A stretch of DNA of 64,000 nt, from positions 91,722 to 155,721 of the forward strand of contig JAJOZX010009465.1 in NCBI GenBank assembly GCA_023014485.1. The letters run 5' to 3'. Below the pieces are notes generated by a model that was not told the DNA's origin, did no database searches, and saw only the letters and a list, made by a program, of their open reading frames with translations. The translations under genes were made by a program, and so were the position numbers. Below are positions 10,115 to 21,529 of this stretch, piece by piece (within the stretch, counting starts at the first letter, position 1; every line of letters begins with the position of its first letter). The DNA is from Bathynomus jamesi (Eukaryota > Arthropoda > Malacostraca > Isopoda > Cirolanidae).

Positions 10115-10130
10115 ATACTTTCGATATTTG

Positions 10131-10330
10131 GGCTACGTTGTAGCTAGTGTAGATCAGCAAAGTTAAGCGACATTGGGTCTGGAGAGTAGTTGGATGGGAG
10201 ACTGTCCTTCACGTCCAGATTATGTAGCGACCCGTGGTTCGGATCCCACGTAAAATTGTAAGTCCCCTCCGTCATATGACCTTAGATGTTGCGAAGGGGG
10301 TTACACAACCCCATTAGATTAATCTTACTT
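10131..10330 (+). repeat. 5S rRNA-derived SINE (SINE3 type)
   Basis: 10139-10225 resembles 5S rRNA: GATCAGCAAAGTTAAGCGAC (5S box A region) is followed by GGTCTGGAGAGTAGTTGGAT (intermediate element) and GGATGGGAGACTGTCC (box C). The body continues with CGTGGTTCGGATCCCACG and a segment ending GAAGGGGGTTACACAACCCC. The internal pol III promoter layout and short length fit a 5S-derived SINE. The 5' end of the 5S part is degenerate. Confidence 0.75.
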
Positions 10331-10380
10331 TATTTCATAACCTCAATTCGCAGTTTTCAAGCGTTGATTCAAACAATTTT

Positions 10381-10448
10381 ACCGCATATGCGACGCCAGA
10401 AAAGTTCATAACGTACCGCATATGCGACGCCAGAAAAGTTCATAACGT
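10381..10448. repeat. 34-bp tandem duplication
   Basis: The unit accgcatatgcgacgccaga... (34 bp) occurs twice, perfectly, at 10381-10414 and 10415-10448. It is a recent small duplication with no evident function. Confidence 0.9.
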
Positions 10449-10608
10449 TTTCTTAGTTCGTTTATAATTCAAACCCAGATCCTGTTTTGTTGGATTTGTA
10501 GCAGCCGCTTCGTTCCAATTTCCCAAGCTGGTTCTCATTTCCAGTATCATGTAAATTGTTGTTAACTCATTTGCATATTCTTCAATGCGCTTCACTTTTC
10601 TCGCTAAA

Positions 10609-10654
<46 letters not shown>

Positions 10655-10689
10655 ATGTTAGTCAATATCTAAAATCAGGCAATCTGTAA

Positions 10690-10920
10690 ATTGACTGAAA
10701 TTTTAGGCAATGTGTCAAATTGTGATACACACCACAAAACCTATCCTACCGTAACCTAGTAAATTTTTCGGCAACATATTGGGAAATACCAGTGGGCATA
10801 CATATGCATATGCAGCATTACCAGAAAGGTCAGGTCAGGTTAGGTTAGGTTAGGTTAGGTTAGGTTAGGTTTTGTGTGTCACAATTTGACACACTACCTA
10901 AAATTTCAGTCAATTTATAT
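10690..10920. mobile_element. MITE-like inverted repeat containing an expanded TTAGG run
   Basis: AAATTGACTGAAATTTTAGG near 10690 is mirrored by CCTAAAATTTCAGTCAATTT ending near 10918, with further paired blocks (tgtgtcaaattgtgatacac against gtgtcacaatttgacaca). The inner end of the right arm is an ~8-copy TTAGG run (10828-10871). Confidence 0.6.
10828..10871 (+). repeat. (TTAGG)n interstitial telomere-type repeat
   Basis: About eight units of the arthropod telomeric pentamer. It lies in the arm of an inverted repeat whose opposite arm has only 'cctatcctaccgtaaccta', so local expansion of element sequence is as likely as a telomeric origin. Confidence 0.85.
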
Positions 10921-11102
10921 ATAAAACGTAAAATATTTAAAAACTAAGACATTTAACGTTAAAACGTTGCATGCCCAAACACTATGAACACGTTATACCC
11001 TGCATTTAATTACGGAATGACATTTTGAAAATCGATGACTTTTCATAGCAATACTGTAGTCGGAGCCCATGTTGTTTATTAGGAAACTTCTCACAATCTT
11101 TT

Positions 11103-11396
11103 TTGGGTCAAATGACAATGGTTGACCGAGTCTCTCAGTCAGAAGCTGTTGTTGTGAATTCTCTGATCGCTGCTTCGGAGATAATGTTTTGGGGTGTCAA
11201 TGGTGGAAAATCTCTTATTTGTAAGGAAGAAGATCCGCTCTTGTTTTGTAATACGGATGAAATGACACCTTTATACCAATCCAATTTACTCAGAGAACAC
11301 AAAGGAAGTATTTGCATAAATTATCGAAGAACAACAAACCCTGATGCTGAGCTGTGGTGGGCTCTTGAAACCTGTTTTCACGCTTTACATTTTTAA
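11103..11396 (+). CDS. Hypothetical 97-codon ORF
   Basis: The open frame starts with a TTG/ATG cluster (first clear ATG near 11112) and has mixed, non-repetitive composition (segments include FWGVNGGKSLICKEEDPLL). I do not recognise it. No RT, transposase or zinc-finger motif is visible, and there is no related sequence elsewhere in the window. It is followed by an AT-rich tail. It could be an exon, an old TE piece or chance. Confidence 0.2.
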   Translation: MGQMTMVDRVSQSEAVVVNSLIAASEIMFWGVNGGKSLICKEEDPLLFCNTDEMTPLYQSNLLREHKGSICINYRRTTNPDAELWWALETCFHALHF

Positions 11397-11604
11397 TTTA
11401 ATTTTTTTTTAAATTCTTGGTCTCAAAACTTTTTGAAATAATTATTATAATATAATAAGAGATTCTATCTCGCATGTATTATGCATCTTTTTATTTTGGT
11501 TTCAGCTAACTGTGGTTTCTTTAATAAACGAACATTTCGAAATTCCTCTTATATTTTTAAACTTCAGTTATTATTATTATTTTTCTCTTCCTGTTCGGAA
11601 TTTA

Positions 11605-11700
11605 ATCATGGCCATGGTTCACTGCGTGGTAACACCACCGTTTACTTCTAAGCGAAGTGAAGATACCGAGGTTTGGAGTTCGACTCCCGATATTACTGGT
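11605..11700 (+). repeat. tRNA-like SINE head
   Basis: GTTCACTGCGTGGTAACACC resembles a D-arm/A box, and GGAGTTCGACTCCC ~65 bases later is a good B box with a short T-arm stem. The rest does not fold as a standard tRNA. A ~200-bp unannotated tail follows. Confidence 0.4.
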
Positions 11701-12037
11701 AAATAATCGAGGAGTTAACGCAATGGACTGCATGTAAGCATGGGCGCTGTGCCACTGAGTGTGCCAGTTTCTGTGCCTCCTCTCTGGTTATTATGTAGAA
11801 CTGAAAGAATAAAAAAATTTCAGACTAATAATATAATAGAATTATTCTGTAAATTTAGAAAAATTTCATTTAGAAGCGCGATGGCGAGAAAGGACATTTA
11901 AACGTGGCATTAAACTGCTTCCTTTCATGAACTAGTTATTAATATGCCTTCCTTCCCTGTTGCCTCTCTTGTCCTTTCCTTTCCTTTCTTTACCTTTCTT
12001 ACCTTCTATTTCTTTTTCTTCTTTTTCTGGGCTATGG

Positions 12038-12118
12038 CGTGGCCACGTCGCAACGCCGTTTCCCGTTAGATCAGCGAAGTTAATAGAAGTGAGGTCTGTT
12101 CAGTATACAATGAAAAAT
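12038..12118 (+). repeat. 5S rRNA-like fragment (truncated SINE)
   Basis: TATGGCGTGGCCACGTCGCA then GATCAGCGAAGTTAATAGAA and GAGGTCTGTTCAGTA follow the order of 5S rRNA positions ~10-80. Box C and the SINE body are missing. It lies just downstream of a pyrimidine-rich stretch. Confidence 0.55.
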
Positions 12119-12453
12119 ATCCTTTGATTGTCCATATAATAATAAAGGACTATTATTTTACTTGTAGCTTTCCTTTCATTGTCACGTAAATTTTAAAGTA
12201 CTATCGAAGGATATCCTAATATCTTATCAGGCGTTTCAAAGAAGAGGACTTTCAAATACGTCCTTTTGAAAGTTCTGTCTTATACTTAAGACATGAATAT
12301 ATGCCGAGAATTCTTCAGATTATGAGACCAATGTTGCTTATAATTAAACCTAAAAGATATTATATCATAGAGTACATTAAAATACTAAGACGCTTGTCAA
12401 ACATGGTGTACCACGGGGCTCAGTCTTGGGTCCACTGTTATTTTTATTATATA

Positions 12454-13820
12454 CAGGGTGTCCCAGAATTAACTATCTATTTCAATGAAATCGGACAAAT
12501 TTTTTAAAAACACACTTTTATTTATGTTTATCATGTTTAATATGTGTTAAAAATGTATAAATTTCTAAATTTTTTTCATAATTTTATTTTCATAATTTTT
12601 TCATAGTTTTTCATAGTTTTATTTTCATTCTCTTTCAGAACCCTATTAATAATGAATACACAAGAACGCATCTTTGTTGTAACATCCCGTATCAAAGGAA
12701 TGCAATGTAATGAAATCAGAGAAAAATTTACAAGAAGATTCCACAGAACCGGTCCTACAGACAAAGCGATTCGTGAACTTGTGAACAAATTTAAAAGAAC
12801 TGGATCCGTACACGACGAGGTGGGAAGAGGACGCCCAAGGACAGCACGTAACAGTACCGAACAGGTACGACAATTGTTTGAGGATGAACCAACAACTTCG
12901 GTTAGGGAGGCCGGTCGAAGACTCAACATATCCAAGACAACAGTTCATAGAATCTTGCGTTCGACACTGATGAAAAAGGCTTATCACATTCAAGTACTGC
13001 ATGCCCTAAATGAAGAGGATTATCCAAATCGAGCAGGAAGGTGTGCAGAAATTGTGGATCAAATCGAAAATGAAAGTTTATTGGATAACATCTTATTCAG
13101 TGATGAGGCGACTTTCCACGCGTGTGGTAAAGTCAATCGACACAACTGTCGTATCTGGTCCAATGAAAGACCGTCTGAAGTCATAGAATGGCAAAGAGAC
13201 TCTCCAAAAGTTAACGTGTGGCTTGGAATGACCAAATCCAAAATTTATGGCCCATTCTTCTTTGCGGAAGCAACTGTAACAAGTACCGTCTACCTTGATA
13301 TGCTTCAGCAGTTTCTCGAACCACAGCTTCTTGATGATGGCATTCTTGATAATGTTGTGTTTCAACAAGATGGAGCACCATGTCATTATGCTCTAATTGT
13401 TCGAGAATACCTCAACAGACGCCTTCCGAATCGGTGGATTGGACGTGGAGGACCTCGACCTTGGCATCCGCGTTCTCCGGATTTGACACCCCTGGATTTC
13501 TTTGCATGGGGTTTCATAAAAACAAAGGTTTATCGCCAAAAGATCAAGTTTAGCTGAACTTAAAGAACGCATCCAGTTGGCAGTGCGGGAGATAACACCT
13601 GAAATGCTTCAAAATGTGTTTCGCAGCGCTGAGGATAGATTTGAAATTTGCAGAGATACAGACGGTGCACATGTTGAAACTTCTCAATAAAGTTTTGACT
13701 TATGATTTATAAATCTATTTGTTTTTGTATCATAATTTAGTAATAAACACAAAATTATGTCAGTTTTTATTAAATTTGTCCGATTTCATTGAAATAGATA
13801 GTTAATTCTGGGACACCCTG
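12454..13820 (+). mobile_element. Mariner-type DNA transposon, nearly intact
   Basis: The ends are CAGGGTGTCCCAGAATTAAC and its complement. Inverted repeats extend ~50 bp ('ctatttcaatgaaatcggac'), flanked by TA at 12452-12453 and 13821-13822. The 1367-bp length, TA target and one transposase gene are standard for Tc1/mariner. Both termini are preserved, suggesting a relatively young insertion into the LINE fossil. Confidence 0.9.
12652..13690 (+). pseudogene. Tc1/mariner-superfamily transposase, single frameshift
   Basis: The ATG at 12652 opens a 301-codon frame. Residues 1-60 form a first helix-turn-helix, GRGRPRT is the hinge (~residues 60-66), and SVREAGRRLNISKTTVHRIL is a second helix-turn-helix (~83-103). 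Catalytic residues are D in LFSDEATF, D in FQQDGAPCH and D in SPDLTPLDFFAWG. Thirty-six residues separate the second and third D by direct codon count. A frameshift near 13545 moves the last ~45 codons (LAELKERIQ...DGAHVETSQ) to another frame, ending at 13690. Apart from that the protein looks complete (~346 residues). Confidence 0.85.
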
Positions 13821-14644
13821 TATAAATGACCTTTCACGCTTATTTGATATACTTAACTTCATAATGTTTGCAGATGATACAATTGTGTATTTTTCTAGCA
13901 AAGATGTCAACTCAGCTAAGAATATATTAAAATCAGAATTTATCAGTATAGTAAAATGAACTCTTCCTAAATACCAGTAAAACAAATTTCATGATTTTTA
14001 CTAATAAACGAAATGTGTATTTTGATCAACTAAATATTGATGAAATCGCTGTAAAGGAGCATACTGTAACGAAATTTCTTAGTGTAATGCTAGACAAGAA
14101 TTTGCAATGGAGTGATCATGTAAATTATATCTCAAAATAGATTTCAAGGAGCGTTGCTATAATGTTTAAACTTAGGAATGTAGGCCGTAAACAGGTTTTA
14201 TTAACGTTTGATTTTATATTACGTACTGCACCATTGTTTGGGAAATTCCGCTAAAAACGCTTTGAACAGTATCTTTGTCATCCATAAACGAGCAAGAAGG
14301 TTAATTATCATTCTAGTACGCTATTTAAAGAGCTAAAACTACTAAAGCTCAAAGATGTAATCAAATTGGCACATTTTGTTTTTATTTACTAATGTATTAA
14401 CTTACAAAATCATTAACTTACAATGGGTAAATAAATATTTTGTAGCTCATCAAGAAATCCACTCATATCAGAGAAATAGATCAAAGCACGTTATTCTTCA
14501 ATTTAAATTGTCTTCATCTCAAAAATTATCCAGTTTCATTGGACTGAAGCTACGGAGTGATTTCAATGCTGATATAAAAAATATTGCGAATGTAAATTCG
14601 TTTAAAACCAAGTTGAAATCTCGATTAATAATGGAATACCAATA

Positions 14645-15420
14645 AAAATCTAGGATTAAATATTCATTACTATTGCTCATTCATTTCTCGTGTGTAATCT
14701 AGGATTAAAGATACATTACTTGTGATTGTTCATCTCTCGTGTCTAATATTGATTTCTTTGTATAGTATTGGTATCATACCTTTAATAATGAGTTTGTATT
14801 TGATTATACTATATATATTAACCTGTTTTGGACCACTTGGTCGAATATGTACCGTTTCCCATACACTCACTCATAACTTAACCTTACCAAAACTTCGGTC
14901 GTTAAGAGGTTAACTTGAGATTAATATATACTCTTATTAATAATTTTTATTCATGATTTATTCATTATTAATTATAACTATCCGCTTTATTTTTAATTAA
15001 GAGCCCAGTAAAGCTTAAAGGTTAAGGGCAAAAATTAAATTAAATAAATACCACAATTTCATAATTGTTTGTTAAACAAAACTGTAAAAATTGTATTTAT
15101 TTTATTAGTAAAGGTTATTCAGTTCAATTCAATTAAAAAATTAAGCTTATTTTACTCGTCCCAATAGTGATGACTGAATTATTAATTATGCCTGCGTCAT
15201 TTATACGACATCGTGGTTGCCTTGGATTTTTTCTTTTATTGCTGTTTCTCACGTTCTCTTGAAAATAAAATACAGTAGTACCAAATTTAAAAAAAAGCGT
15301 ATAATACAAGTGTAGCAAAAGTACAATTTAATTAAAAATGTAATATTGTAATTATCATGTATTGTACAATAATTTGCAAATGTGTTTTCGAATTCTCGAG
15401 ATACACTAACCTACGAGATG
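14645..15420. other. AT-rich stretch without recognised features
   Basis: I see AT-rich, low-complexity sequence with only short frames and no family motif. The first part is probably the decayed 3' tail of the LINE fossil. Confidence 0.5.
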
Positions 15421-15423
15421 GTA

Positions 15424-16386
15424 AGCACACCGGACAAAAAATTAGTTACCCCTCTCAGAATGTACCTAATAACGTGTGACGGCGCCTCTGGCCTTGATAA
15501 CCGCACGAATCCGGCGAGGCAGAGACTCTACGAGGTTGTGCATGTACTGAACATCGATTTGCTGCACTCGTTCATCAGCCGGTCCCGAAGTTCCGCCAGA
15601 GTCCGTGGGTGTCTATTCCTGCGCTTCACTTTCTGTTTCCAGCCTGAACAGCACCTTCGACGCATTCAGGATTAAAGGCTTCATTGGACCTGCGATGTAC
15701 TCGTCGCCTCCCATCATTGGAGAACAAACAAAAACGGGACTCATCGGACCAAATTACACGTTTCTAATCTGCCGCAGTCCAGTTTTTGTGCCTCTGAGCC
15801 CATTTATAACGTGCCAATTTGTGACTTGCTGTTAACAGCGGCCTCTTCCGTGGTACCCTGCTCCAGATGTCCATCGCATGTAGTTCTCGTCGCAATGTCC
15901 GTTCGGAAATTGGTCGCTGGAGAACCTCATTGGTTTCTTGGAGCAATTGTTCTCTGGTTTGAAAACGATTTGCAGTTACTAGACGAGAAACATGGCGGTG
16001 GCCCCTATTGTCGAGAATTGTTTTCCGGCCACAGTTACGCCGTCGATTGTCAGTTGATTGCGAACTACACCACTCTTTGTAAACTCGCTGGACAGTGCGC
16101 GTTGACACACCAACAAATTGGGCTACTTCAGACATTTTGTGTCCGTGGGCTCTGCCAAACACGATGGCTCCTTTTTGCCACTGAGTAACGTCTGCCTCAC
16201 GACCCATTTTGCAGACTATATCCAACACACACACTGTTCTTCACCACCTCACGAAACAGATCTGATCCTGTGTGCTACGTCACCGCTACTTATCACTTAC
16301 CAATGCTACATCAGCGCCCTCTGTGTGACCTTGAACTTCCTACTATCGGTGCTATTAGGGGCGACTAATTTTTTGTCCGGTGTGTT
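15424..16386 (-). mobile_element. Tc1-like element with internal deletion
   Basis: Inverted ends AGCACACCGGACAAAAAATT (left) and AATTTTTTGTCCGGTGTGTT (right) are flanked by TA at 15422-15423 and 16387-16388. At 963 bp it is shorter than a full Tc1 (~1.6 kb) because the centre of the transposase gene is missing. Confidence 0.8.
15466..16207 (-). pseudogene. Tc1-like transposase, catalytic centre deleted
   Basis: The likely start is the ATG at 16207 (MGREADVTQWQKGAIVFGRA). The helix-turn-helix MSEVAQFVGVSTRTVQRVYK and a second DNA-binding half (RTLRRELHAMDIWSRVPRKR) are present, followed, across the stop near 15764, by VIWSDESRF, the first catalytic Asp. The segment with the second Asp and the Glu is gone. 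Sequence jumps to the C-terminal RTLAELRDRLM and QIDVQYMHNLVESLPRRIRA, ending ARGAVTRY at 15466. It is inactive, but the retained ends could still be mobilised in trans. Confidence 0.75.
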
Positions 16387-16599
16387 TATATCCAATGGTT
16401 TCTGGTGTGAACTGGATGGTTGGGAAGTTGGAGGAAAGTAATCGGTCTTTTACCCTTTGCTCTTCCTTCCCCGGCCTCCGTTTTTTATGGCTTATGGCAT
16501 CGTAGGAGCGTAGGAGGGTGCGAACTTCTCTCCCGCGTCCTGAGAGAAGTGTTGGGAAAATTCCTGGCACCTATACATTACCATGTTTTTAGGAGACCT

Positions 16600-16720
16600 A
16601 CTGGCCTCCCTCAGGGGTTAGTAGGCGCCGTGGTTCGGATCCCCAAACCTACAATGAGAGCTTAATCTCACCACTCAAAACATCTGGTTAGGCTCGGATC
16701 TCTTTTTTGTCCTCCTCCGT
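16600..16720 (+). repeat. Possible SINE body fragment
   Basis: CGCCGTGGTTCGGATCCCC resembles the body segment CGTGGTTCGGATCCCACG of the 5S-derived SINE at 10131, but the 5S head is not visible. Weak call. Confidence 0.3.
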
Positions 16721-17520
16721 TCTCGTTTCAGTTCCCCTCTTTGTCTTCCCTGTCCCTCTTCTAGTTCTTCGCTTCTGTAATTCCTTTTTCCCTTCTTTGG
16801 GAATAAACAATGATTAGATATAAACATTTTCTCCGAGATTGGCTCTCCTCGTATATCACTTTTTTCTCCAAGTTCTGATAACCTGAAAGTAGTGTCGATT
16901 GCAGTAATGCAGTGTAAAACATTTTGAAAACACTTTTTGTTAATGGGTAATCCAGTCTTTACTTATTACACTAAGTATTACAGTTAAAACTTAAACAAAA
17001 TAGACTGAATTCGCAGCCTAGTCAAATGACACTTCTTTTAAATCATGTACTTTGTAAAAACGGGACGTCGTCCTTCGATATTTTCCTTTGAAATCTCAAA
17101 TTACTTTACTTTCAAAGGACATTTTTAAAATGTAGTGAAATGGATGACCTTCTTCCGCTTTCAGATGATGTGGTTCGGGACTGGTACGTAGCTGGTTCAG
17201 ATTTCAACTTAACCCCCATACATTATCATCCTTTTTTTACTTCTCTTTCCTTCATTATACGCATTTCTTGGCAGTAATGCTCGTATAATTTAAGCAAACC
17301 GTTCCTTTCATAAGCACAACATCGTAAAGAGTTTTTGAAGTAAATTTTCTTGCTTTTTTATAAAATATTTCATCATGAACATTTAACGTCATTAATGTAT
17401 ATTAGATTTCCTTTGAAGAAAATCCTCTCGTGGAACATAATTTTCCGTGACGTAGGCGTTCTAAAAGTACGAATTTATATTTAAAATTTGTAAGCTAAAA
17501 TTTTATGATTTCAACACATT
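16720..17520. other. No recognised features
   Basis: Pyrimidine-rich sequence to ~16800, then AT-rich sequence. No motif, repeat partner or credible ORF is seen before the TA tract at 17528. Confidence 0.5.
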
Positions 17521-17527
17521 TTTTCAG

Positions 17528-17583
<56 letters not shown>

Positions 17584-17589
17584 TTACCT

Positions 17590-18968
17590 TACAACCTTAC
17601 AAAGGTTCCGCGCGATGATTTCTCATTTCGCGAAGGTCAAGCTTGTCGCCCCTCGTCTCGAGTTGGCCTGGTGAAGTAGTGAGTTGGATTCTTGCGCTCT
17701 CCACCTCACATAGCCAGGTACGCCCGGCTCATCGGGGATTGTTCTGAGCCAGGCGTCTAGTCTTCTTTTGAAGATTTCCACTGCAACTCCCTTCGTGTTT
17801 CTTAGGTCTTTGGGCAACTGATTAAACAGTTTTGGTCCTCTCACTACAAAACTATTTTCTTTCAGGGTTAAGGATGTTCCCTGTCTCGCCTTCAATTTGG
17901 GAATACGACACAGTCTACCGCTTCTACTTTCCATCATTGTTTGGGGAGTTATGGGATTCAGAGTAAGATTAGGGACTAGTTTCTCCATTATTTTCCAAGT
18001 GTAAATAATGGTGTATCTCTCTCTTCTCCTTTCCAGTGAATATAGGTCTAGTTCTCGTAACCTTTCCCATTAATTTAGTTCTTTGCAACCATTGATCTTG
18101 GCTGTGAAGCTTCTTTGGATCCCCTCCTGCTGTCTAATGTCTTCTTTTTTATATGGGGAAGTTAGGACCGAGCAGTATTCTAATTTGGGTATGATCAGGG
18201 TTTTCAGTAGAGGAATCATTACATTCCTATCCCTTCGTTTAAAGGTTCTCAATATCTGACCCGTTATTCTCTTTGCTCTGTTTACTGCTATCTTATTTTG
18301 TGTTTCAAATTTCGCATCATCTGTCATTACAACCCCTAAATCTTTTGCTCTGGAATTTCTCCGAATTTCCTGTCCATTTGGGGTATAATATTCCATGCAC
18401 TTTAGGTCTTCTCTTTTTCCGTACCGTAATAGCTGAAATTTCTCGGTGTTAAACTTCATATTGTTGTCTTCAGTCCACTTGTAGATTTTGTTTATGTCGG
18501 TTTGTAGAGATCCTATGTCTTCTGGGTTTCTTATTTTTCTACTGATCTTTGTGTCATCCGCAAAGGATGTTACTGTGCTGTCTCTGGTAACGTCCTCATC
18601 TATGTCAGTTAGCATGATTATGAAGAGTAGTGGAGCTAATACTGTTCCTTGTGGTACTGAGGTGAGGACCTCTGATGAAGATGAAGATACTCCTTGTACT
18701 GTAACGACTTGCCTCCGCTCACTAAGGAAATTATATATCCATTTCCCTACTTTTCCTGTTATTCCCATATATTTCAGTTTATGTATTATGATTCCGTGGT
18801 CACACTTGTCGAACGCTTTAGCAAAGTCTGTGTATAGTACATCATAGTTTTCATTACTTTCAAGTGAATCAATAATGTTGTTGTAGTGTTCCATTAGTTG
18901 TGATAGGCATGATCTGCCTGATCGAAACCCGTGTTGGTTATCATTGAATTTTTTCTGAGTTTTCTGAG
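17590..18968 (-). pseudogene. 5'-truncated LINE (LINE D family) reverse transcriptase
   Basis: The minus strand starts in the palm (NQHGFRSGRSCLSQLMEHY) and continues through YTDFAKAFDKCDHG, SVPQGTVLAPLLF and TSFADDTKISRK (catalytic FADD) to the C-terminal region ending LLHQANSRRGATSLTFAK. It is strongly similar to LINE D at 36785. A single TAA near 18070 replaces Tyr in LN[Y]WERL; otherwise the frame is open for ~440 codons. It is 5'-truncated at a TA tract (18969-19020) and ends 3' in another (17528-17580), like LINE D. Confidence 0.85.
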
Positions 18969-18984
18969 TATATATATTATATTA

Positions 18985-19020
<36 letters not shown>
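18969..19020. repeat. TA-rich microsatellite between two opposed LINEs
   Basis: TA tract with small interruptions. It forms the truncated 5' ends of both the minus-strand LINE at 17590 and the plus-strand LINE at 19021. Confidence 0.9.
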
Positions 19021-19022
<2 letters not shown>

Positions 19023-21517
19023 CGGTCGGAACGGGAGCTGCTTGGCGTCGATCTGAACGTGGGAGGGACGAACTATAGGTTAATCTTGGTGTACAGACCT
19101 CCGCATCTCCTCCTCGAGGAGGATACAGCCCTGTACACCGAACTCAGTAGCCTGCTAGGGGATAGGGTGTGTGTAGTTTTAGGAGACTTCAACTGTCGCG
19201 GCATAAAGTGGGAAAACAGGACTGCCGATGCTGAAGGGAGGAGGCTAGTTGACTTTGCTGATGAGAACTTCCTCACTCAGTGGGTCAACGAGCCTACACG
19301 AGGCGAAAGCGTTCTAGACTTAGTATTCACGACCGAAGACAACCTCGTCACTGGCCTCACCGTTGACGAATCGTTGGGCGGGAGTGATCACGGTATTATT
19401 AGGTTCCGTGTGTGCGTCCCTCGGGTGAAGCGTAGTAACTCGAGAGGCAGTAAGCTCGATCTCCGGCGGGCGAACTTTGTTAGCCTCAGGGATAGCGTAG
19501 CAGAGATGGGGTTAGAGGTTGGCGGCGATGTTGAGGGAGTGTGGAGTGCATTCCGGGATGAGTTTATGGTGCTGCAGTCTGCTGCCATACCCTCAAAACT
19601 GGTCACCCCTGCTTCAACGCAGCCTAAGTGGTTCAATCGTGGCATCGCTTCGGCTATCCGAAATAGGAAAGTAGTGTATAGGAGGGCGAAGGCCAATCGT
19701 TCCCACGAGAACACTGAAGCGTATGTCCGCCTGTGTAGGGAAGTGAAGGCGAAGGTTAGGCTAGCGAAACGTAACGAAGAACTACGGGTGGCAAGCCTCT
19801 GCAAGAGGAACCCTAAGGAGTTCTTCAGTTATGTTAATAGTAGAAAGCCTATTAGAAGCATGATAGGTCCTTTAAAGGACGGAAGCGGCGTTCTGCGGAC
19901 CTCCGACGCGGACATCGCTAAGGTGCTTAATGAGTACTTTGCGGGAGTGTTCACCAGGGAGGATACCCGCGTCATCCCGAGCCAGCTGTGAGGCACGAAG
20001 GTGCTGACCTGGATAGTGTTAGATGTACCGCGACAGTCGTTGCTCATAGAATAGACAAACTGAGCGCGTTTAAGGCTCCTGGGCCAGACCAGTTTCTCCC
20101 CGTGTTTTGCGAGAAGTGCGCGACCAGGTGGCTCCCCACCTGGCTACAGTCTTCAACAAATCGTTGGAGATGGGCCAGGTGCCTGGTGACTGGAGAGAGG
20201 CCAACGTGACCCCTATCTTTAAGAAAGGGGATCACGAAAGTCCAGGGAACTATCGTCCTATTAGTCTCACTTCAGTTGTAGGTAAATTATTAGAAAGGAT
20301 AATAGCTGATAGAATCGTTGACCATTTGGATTCCTACAAGCTGCTTGGGGACTCCCAACATGGGTTTAGACGGCATAGGTCGTGTCTCACCAACTTGCTC
20401 GAGTTTTTCCACGTCATGTTGAGTGAGTACGATAAGAGTAGGGCGATTGATATACTTTATCTCGACTTTCAGAAAGCCTTTGATAAGGTACCTCACCGCC
20501 GGCTAATGGCGAAAGTGCGCGCGCTGGGTATCGGTGGGGAATAGGTAGGTGGATTGAAAACTGGCTAAGGAATAGGCGGCAGAGGGTGGTAATTAAAGGG
20601 GCTAGTTCGGGTTGGGCCTCGGTCACTAGTGGGGTTCCTCAGGGTTCCGTTTTGGGGCCACTGTTGTTTACCATTTACATAAATGATATCGACGGTGGCA
20701 TCGTCAGTCGGATCGCCAAATTCGCTGATGACACCAAGCTTGGGGCCAATGTTGGGACGCCCGAAGCGATCGAGGAACTGCGTGCGGACCTAGGTAGGAT
20801 AGGAGAGTGGTCCGAAAAATGGCAAATGCCGTTTAACTTGGGTAAATGCAAAGTGATGCACATTGGCTACGCCAATCCCAAGTCGGACTACTCGATGTTG
20901 GGCAGTAATATCGAGGTGACTGATTTAGAAAAGGACTTGGGTGTGCTAATTAGCAGCGACCTTAAGTTTACGAAACAGTGTGTAGAGATGGAAAAGAAAG
21001 CCCAGAAACTATTGGGTTATATCAGGAGGCAATTTCAGTTTCGGAACAAGGAGATTGTGCTCTCACTGTACAATTCCCTTGTTCTGCCGTACCTGGAGTA
21101 TGCTGTGCAGTTCTGGTCGCCCACCCTCAGGAAAGATATTGAGAGGCTGGAGCGAGTGCAGGCGAGGGCCACAAAGTTGATCCCTTCCGTTAGGCATATG
21201 GGCTACAATCGACGGTTACGCGCCCTGAACTTGTTTTCGCTTGAAACTCGGAGGCTGCGCGGTCAACTGATCGAGGTTTTCAAGCTCTTACGAGGGTTCA
21301 ACGATGTCGATTTTAGAAGTATGTTAGTTTAAATGATAACCCAACTCGCAACAATGGTTGGAAGTTGGATTTGAAACGGTTTAGGACTAGTGTGTGTGGG
21401 AATTACGTTACGTATAAGATCTGTGACACATGGAACAGGTTACCTTCGGAAGTTGTGAACAGTTCCTCTGTGGATCAGTTCAAGAAAAGGTTAGACGAAA
21501 TCTTGCACACTATTTGA
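19021..21517 (+). pseudogene. LINE A endonuclease-reverse transcriptase, broken
   Basis: 19059-19991 encodes the AP-endonuclease part: YRPPHL, VVLGDFNC, LDLVFTTED and GGSDHGIIRF. After a frame change near 19990, RT motifs follow: ANVTPIFKKGDHESPGNYRP, GFRRHRSCL, YLDFQKAFDKVPH, SGVPQGSVLGPLLF and KFADDTKLG, then the thumb and C-terminus. Breaks lie near 19985, 20110, 20540 (loss of one base) and 21330. The N-terminal endonuclease motifs are missing because the copy starts inside the domain. Confidence 0.85.
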
Positions 21518-21529
21518 GTGTGTAAAGAC

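Larger units (their letters stand above)
12300..14640 (+). pseudogene. LINE reverse transcriptase fossil, split by a mariner-type element
   Basis: Before the insertion, ~12400-12453 reads VPRGSVLGPLLFLLY. After it, from 13821, the reading continues YINDLSRLFDILNF, MFADDTIVYFSS (catalytic FADD), FMIFTNKRNVYF, then DKNLQWSDHVNYIS and later LFKELKLLKLKDVIKLAHFV. These are palm, thumb and C-terminal segments of a jockey/CR1-like RT. Multiple stops and frameshifts accumulate after ~14140. Removing the insertion and one TA joins LLY to INDLS exactly, so the LINE was inserted first. Confidence 0.75.

Noticed and set aside
10828..10871. True telomere end
   Set aside because: Only ~8 units, inside a MITE arm and flanked by ordinary interspersed repeats.
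18488..18847. 119-codon plus-strand frame with serine/valine-rich sequence
   Set aside because: Antisense shadow of the LINE reverse transcriptase on the minus strand.
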